Positions 59,641 to 64,000 of a stretch of 64,000 bases of DNA are shown piece by piece. Numbering within the stretch: position 1 is the first letter of the stretch; each line of letters begins with the position of its first letter. The translations under genes and the position numbers were made by a program. Under the pieces are notes generated by a model. The model was given only the letters and a program-made list of their open reading frames with translations, did not search any database and was not told where the DNA came from. The DNA lies in NCBI GenBank assembly GCA_029891345.1, contig CM056994.1:143242457-143306456 (forward strand), given 5' to 3'. The stretch comes from Dryococelus australis (taxonomy: Eukaryota; Arthropoda; Insecta; Phasmatodea; Phasmatidae).

Positions 59641-60100
59641 TGTCTTCGAGCCCTCCTGTTGTAATGGTAGCTCCAACAGTGTCATCAAATTATTCGGGAC
59701 TGGTACGAGTAGTGCCATCGACTTTTTGAGCAGCATAACTATAGTATCATCGCCATCGACCTCTTCAACTGAGGTACCTGGAACACCATTGCCGACGTTA
59801 CCTGCTTCTTTAGTTCCAGTACCTGCATCTCCAACAGGTCCGTCCAAGTCTTTGCCTGAACCACTACGTCGTAATCGGTGTCACTTTTGTGATAAGACAT
59901 TTGCTTTCGAATACGGTGTACGGCGCTATGAAAGCGTTCATTCTGCCACGAATCCCTGTCGCATGTCATATTTGTGTGACAGGTATAGTAAGCAGTCCAG
60001 CCGTACAGACAGTTTATTTAGACATGGAAAGACCTGCAAAGGTGAAACGCATTTCTCATCAGTACACCGGTGCCAGGTTTGCAATAAGCAGGTCTCTTGA
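59641..60100 (+). pseudogene. C2H2 zinc-finger ORF (Polinton-associated?)
   Basis: A frame from ATG 59,641 (MSSSPPVVMVAPTVSS) shifts phase near 59,730 into 59,726-60,100. That frame has a Ser/Thr/Pro-rich linker followed by finger-like motifs: CHFCDKTFAFEYGVRRYESV (second His missing), LCDRYSKQSSRTDSLFRHGK then TC, and CQVCNK. It resembles the finger block in front of PolB in Polinton B (CEDCGKGFTRASTLKTH). It may be the displaced 5' part of a Polinton PolB gene, now pointing away from the minus-strand PolB, or a separate finger protein. One frameshift and degenerate fingers suggest it is dead. Confidence 0.5.
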
Positions 60101-61127
60101 AACTTCGGTACATGTCCTCAAAAGTGTTCTTACCTACATAACCCACCCTGCACAGTGTGTCGGTGTTATAGATGTTACGATATTTTGCATAAGAACACGA
60201 GTGTGAATAGCGAGATGCATAAAAGTATATAACATACAACTAAATTGCATGTATTGAGATGCATGTTTTATGAAGAATATTGTAATTTTTTGAGGGTTTG
60301 AGTGACCATAGTAAATTAATTCAGTTAAGAAAATAACCGGTGAATTATGTTGTGTTTAATTTCACGTTTTCTTAATTGGCCAAAATAAAATTTGTGGTAG
60401 TAGTCAGTAACATAATATGCTTGCTGACTTGAATGTAATTTTTCTCGAGTTTTTGTTTCCAGGGCCATTCAAGGTTACGGGCTCAAGGTCAAGGACACTG
60501 GCTCTCCCTTCTCTTCCCTGCAGTTGCGTCATGCTGTCGCCTGTACTCTACACCTGTTATGACAGGCACGTCTGTTTCGCGCGCCTGTTGGTACGTGAGT
60601 TCATGGTTGCAAGGCTAGATGGCTTTATTTTCGTACAATGTTAAAAATTAATTGACTAATGTAGATATAAAAAATATCGATTGAATTGTATTAAAAATAA
60701 ATTATTAAAATTTAACTATTCTCTACAAGGTCCTGTCTGGAATGTCCTTTAAAATAATGTTTTATATACCTTCTCGTGTATGGAAAGTTACATCTTTAAA
60801 TTCGCAAATAAATACACACACTGGCGATTCGCGCAGTCTAGTAGGGGTAGTGCGAGTGAGGGTTTTTAAGCAAACAGAAGTTTTTTATAGCAAAATAAAT
60901 AAACACCGAGATATTGACATTCATTTATTTAAGTTTTTCCAAATATCTAACAGTTTTTGGGACAAATGTTTTTGGGGGAGTGGGTCGCTATGTCCCTATG
61001 TGGCAGGCTGAATACTTAAAATTTTATTAAAATACATTTTTTAATTAATTGTATTGTAACTTTCTTTAAACCTTCATCCCATCACATGCGTCCATAGCCA
61101 ACAGTTCGATCTCGCCCTCCTCCAAAA
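60101..61127. other. No gene recognised
   Basis: Short frames only (60,417-60,644 and 60,742-61,011 plus), without domains. Confidence 0.45.
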
Positions 61128-61760
61128 TGACATTATGATCTTCGAAATAACAGCGCCCCTGGCGGCTAACTCTAGAACCAACATGGCAGTGGATCGAATG
61201 CGACTAATTGGCCGAGAGACTGGCGCGCTTCCTAGCAACCATCGATGTAAACAGCGGGAACAAGATTGTGGTGAAGGGAAGGTGAGTGAGAATCTCCAAA
61301 CAAATGACAAAAAAAAGGCGACAAGAGAGAAAGACAGAAATAAAGTGATGATAGAGACAACACAGAATGATAAGAGTATGAGAAAGCAAGATGGAATTAT
61401 AAAGCATGAAAATCAACATGGAATGACAGAGCACGAAACAACATGTAAAGATAGAACACGAAGTACAAGAACTATGTTGGCCTACTGGCTGCCAATATGG
61501 TGGCACACTGGTTATAAATATGTCGATGTACTGGCTACAAATATGGCGGCATACTTGTTACAAAGATGGAGAAATCCAATATCGTGGCAACGTGCCCAGA
61601 ATGACAGATCATGAACAGCATCTCGCACCTCTCCTGGATCAACTTGCACAGCCATTCAAGCATGAGGGCGCATGACGGGAATGACAGAGCATGATTGTGG
61701 GGAACCACCGTGCGCCTGGGCCCCCTGCCTTTGCCCTGTGTGCCCACATCCCCATACCTA
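61128..61760 (+). repeat. Polinton C right terminal segment
   Basis: Relative of 41,756-42,390: GCGCCCCTGGCGGCTAACTC, CCAACATGGCAGTGGATCGA, ACTGGCGCGCTTCCTAGCAA, repeated TGACAGAGCATG units and TACTGGCTACAAATATGG. The outer end runs into CTGTGTGCCCACATCCCCAT. The 159-codon frame at 61,135-61,614 lies in the repeat and I do not count it as a gene. Confidence 0.6.
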
Positions 61761-63074
61761 TACTACTAATTTTTAAGAATTTGTAAAATGTCTTCATTTT
61801 TATATTCAAGAGCTGTTTTGTAATTGTACATATAGAAAATTACCTGCGCTAACCAAAAATGTCTTCAGGTAGCAAGGACAATGAAATGGACTATTACATT
61901 CAAAGCAGGAACCATTTAAAACTAAAGAAATATTTTGTTAAATTCTTATAGTGTCTAAACATGTATTTCCTTTAAGCTTAATTTCCTAAAGACGAGATTG
62001 TGTGATCGTTAAACCATCCTAACAGATTGTAATAGAATTTGTAGGCATGTAACACAACTAAATGTCATATGAACGCAATTATTCGCAAAACCAAATAATC
62101 AGCAAATATAAAACTACATCTTTGTGAATGTGCAATCAACCTACAGACATTTAATAACGCCCTGAAATTAGTAGTTTCCTAGAACACTGCCCTTTGTTCT
62201 TCCTCGAGAAGTGGCATAATTATTTTATTATAACAAGATAATTCCTATATAGTTGTTTAATACAATTAAACATGTGTGGTAAAATGGTTTTAGTCGTAGC
62301 ACGAAGCTTTGGGAATCGAGTCTTTCTATCACCTGAATTGTTTTCAATTTCAAAATACAATTTTAAAAAAGAAACATATTTTTTATCACATATGTTTATA
62401 TTTATTGGAAACAACTGATAAACCAAAGCACAATATAATTTTTTATTTTAATTTATCAATAGCGTAATTGAAAATGTAATCACACAACTCCCTATATTGA
62501 ACTTGCAGCTCTCTCCTTTCTACACGTATGCTGGCCAACTGATGGTGTTAAGCGGTTTTCAACTAACCAACACGGGACTGAAGTACTGACAATGTATTAA
62601 TAAATTATCTTGGAAGAATGTATACAAAACCGCTGTGGGTTTTCCGAGGAACCTGTGGCAGTTTACTCCCAGTAACCAACATAAATTTTATATATCGAGC
62701 GGCCAAAAGGAATCCCAACCAAGTACGCGGAAAAAGAATAGGTTCACATGATGCACTGAGGATAGAAAAGCCCTAATAAGAAATGCACCTTAGTGCCAGA
62801 TCGGCTTACAAATTTTGAGAATATGAAAAACAAAGAACTGTACCTGATACATACCTTGAACATAATGGAAGAGTTTTGATACATGATGACGTACTGATGG
62901 GAATATTAACCAATGCATTCCACTTAGTTTACTGTCACAGTGTGATTATGTGTCTGCTACCTTTAAATTCTGACAACGATGTTTGACTCCTGCATCATAC
63001 GAAGATATGTAAGAAAGTTCCAGATATTAACTAACTTAAATTAATATGCCAGCAGCTCTTTCCTTAATATCTGG
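61761..63074. other. AT-rich DNA, nothing recognised
   Basis: No frame above 68 codons and no repeat noticed. Confidence 0.55.
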
Positions 63075-63300
63075 TATCAGGGCAACGGCGATGCAGTGCT
63101 CATGACACTTGCTTCTACCAAGGAGAACAGGGTCCGATCCCCCGTGGGATCGCTCCTGAATTGTTGCATGTGGGAGTCGTGGGGCAATGCCACTGATTGA
63201 CGGGTCTCCTCGGATATGTCCTGTTTCCCCGCCCTTGCGCTGCTTCACGCTCACCTCGTTTCAACTTCAGTCGCCAAAATCTCTCCACTCCAATCTCCGG
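63075..63300 (+). mobile_element. tRNA-derived SINE, decayed (plus)
   Basis: B-box-like GGGTCCGATCCC, then ATGTGGGAGTCGTGGGGCAA, TGACGGGTCTCCTCG and CACGCTCACCTCGTTTCAAC, a worn version of the shared SINE body. Forms an inverted pair with 63,360-63,545. Confidence 0.65.
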
Positions 63301-63359
63301 TATCATCTCATGTATTGAATGGTAAGTCGTCGGAAGGAGAGAGAGTTGAGAGATAAGAG

Positions 63360-63545
63360 CGGCTTTTAACATCGTGGTCTTGAGAGCTGAAATGGGTGAA
63401 GTGAGGTGAGTATGGAGCAGCACCGGAATGCGAGGGACTAGCTGCATTGTCTGGTACGATTCCCACATGTGAAAATCCGGGAGCGTTTCCGCAGGGAATC
63501 GAATTCGGCTCGCCGGGGTTGATAAGTGTACCACGCCTCAAATAA
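63360..63545 (-). mobile_element. tRNA-derived SINE, decayed (minus)
   Basis: On the minus strand: GGCGAGCCGAATTCGATTCC (head and B box), GGATTTTCACATGTGGGAAT, CATTCCGGTGCTGCTCCATA and CTCTCAAGACCACGATGTTA. The head is shortened. The minus-strand frames at 63,115-63,565 are the SINE pair, not a gene. Confidence 0.75.
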
Positions 63546-64000
63546 GCCCGAACAGTAGTTTTCATAATTTGTTATTAAGGATTATATAGTTACCCTTTTT
63601 TCGCTTCATTTCGTTTAGTCTTTCGACCAAACCTAACTTCTTGTTCCCGAAATTCAAGCAAATACATAATTGAGTAATATGTATGGTGTAATTGAACACA
63701 TAACAATAAATACTATGTTGGGGTAGATGATCACAAATGGAGCATATTTGATCCAAGAACAAATTGTAGGTATATCGTCCATACTTAACACGCAATTGTA
63801 GTAGCAATGCGCAGCACGAGTATACAACCACATATTCAGGCAACAGGCAGTGCAACGAAATGGCAATTTATTTACAGAAGGCATATGGATCACAGTGTCG
63901 CTTCAAAGTGTCGACCACCGTTGGCCCCACAGAAAGTGCAGTACTGAAGCATGTTGTGACCCACATTGCAAAGGTTTCCGCCAGGCCATTGGTGTTGCCA
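63546..64000. other. AT-rich DNA to the window edge
   Basis: Minus-strand frames of 79-97 codons without domains. The last 100 bases are less AT-rich and cut by the window edge. Confidence 0.45.

Larger units (their letters stand above)
53300..61760. mobile_element. Polinton C: scrambled PolB/capsid/PLA2-bearing relic
   Basis: Contains minus-strand PolB, two capsid fragments on opposite strands, a PLA2 relic and a C2H2 ORF, with a right-end segment at 61.1-61.76 kb related to that of Polinton B. A SINE is inserted at 57.15 kb. Because the two capsid fragments appear to overlap in the protein, at least two elements or an inverted duplication are probably involved. The left border is unknown. 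Confidence 0.6.

Noticed and set aside
59596-59969. Minus-strand frames opposite the zinc-finger ORF
   Set aside because: They lack motifs, while the plus strand carries finger-like Cys/His spacing.
61135-61614. 159-codon plus-strand frame, charged
   Set aside because: It lies wholly within the Polinton terminal segment, whose relative at 41.8-42.4 kb is not open in the same phase. Repeat units explain the openness.
63115-63565. Minus-strand frame of 139 codons
   Set aside because: It crosses the inverted SINE pair; the translation follows SINE sequence.
1-64000. CRISPR array or bacterial operon
   Set aside because: No regularly spaced identical repeats with unique spacers, no tightly packed same-strand genes, no ribosome-binding-site pattern. 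The window is eukaryotic in character.

Overview
This window reads as AT-rich, repeat-dense arthropod (most likely insect) nuclear DNA. The evidence is three relics of Polinton/Maverick DNA elements, two hAT transposase relics, an insect-type Env/baculovirus-F-like relic, tRNA-derived SINEs, MITEs, microsatellites, and the absence of bacterial-style gene packing. Species cannot be fixed from the sequence. No intact conventional multi-exon host gene was recognised. The best host-gene candidate is a short two-exon secreted peptide at 25,497-25,756.

Layout. 0-10 kb: AT-rich DNA with a SINE-like head (1.5 kb), a near-identical 64 bp direct repeat (1.28/2.52 kb), a 422 bp MITE (5.5 kb) and a GC-rich island (9.1-9.8 kb). 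10.67-16.72 kb: Polinton A, a 6 kb element with roughly 630 bp terminal inverted repeats. It holds a parvovirus-type PLA2 relic, a minisatellite, a packaging-ATPase relic and a DUF8207-like relic. 17.8-18.8 kb: an unclassified repeat of about 1 kb, with an inverted second copy at 44.2-45.3 kb. 22.1-23 kb: a degenerate minisatellite split by a second MITE, then a palindrome and a TG/TA microsatellite. 25.5-28.4 kb: the secreted-peptide candidate, a possible Gag-like fragment and an Env-like relic with a furin-type motif.

29-42.4 kb: Polinton B. Its DNA polymerase B (PolB) gene is interrupted by a SINE and by a 3,089 bp hAT element with a perfect 8 bp target-site duplication. A second, truncated hAT relic abuts its 3' end. 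Its right terminal repeat lies at 41.7-42.4 kb. 42.4-53.3 kb: repeats, a second signal-peptide-like exon (45.8 kb), a G-rich stretch and a GC-rich island (46-47.3 kb), a MITE fragment and a SINE (49.8 kb). 53.3-61.75 kb: Polinton C, scrambled. It holds PolB (minus strand), two capsid fragments on opposite strands, a second PLA2 relic, a SINE with a 14 bp target-site duplication, a C2H2 zinc-finger ORF and a right terminal repeat. 63.1-63.5 kb: an inverted SINE pair.

How it fits together: the Polinton genes (PolB, ATPase, capsid, PLA2) are parts of a virus-like DNA element and are all broken here. The hAT, SINE and MITE copies are later insertions. Family assignments were made by eye from translated motifs, without database search.
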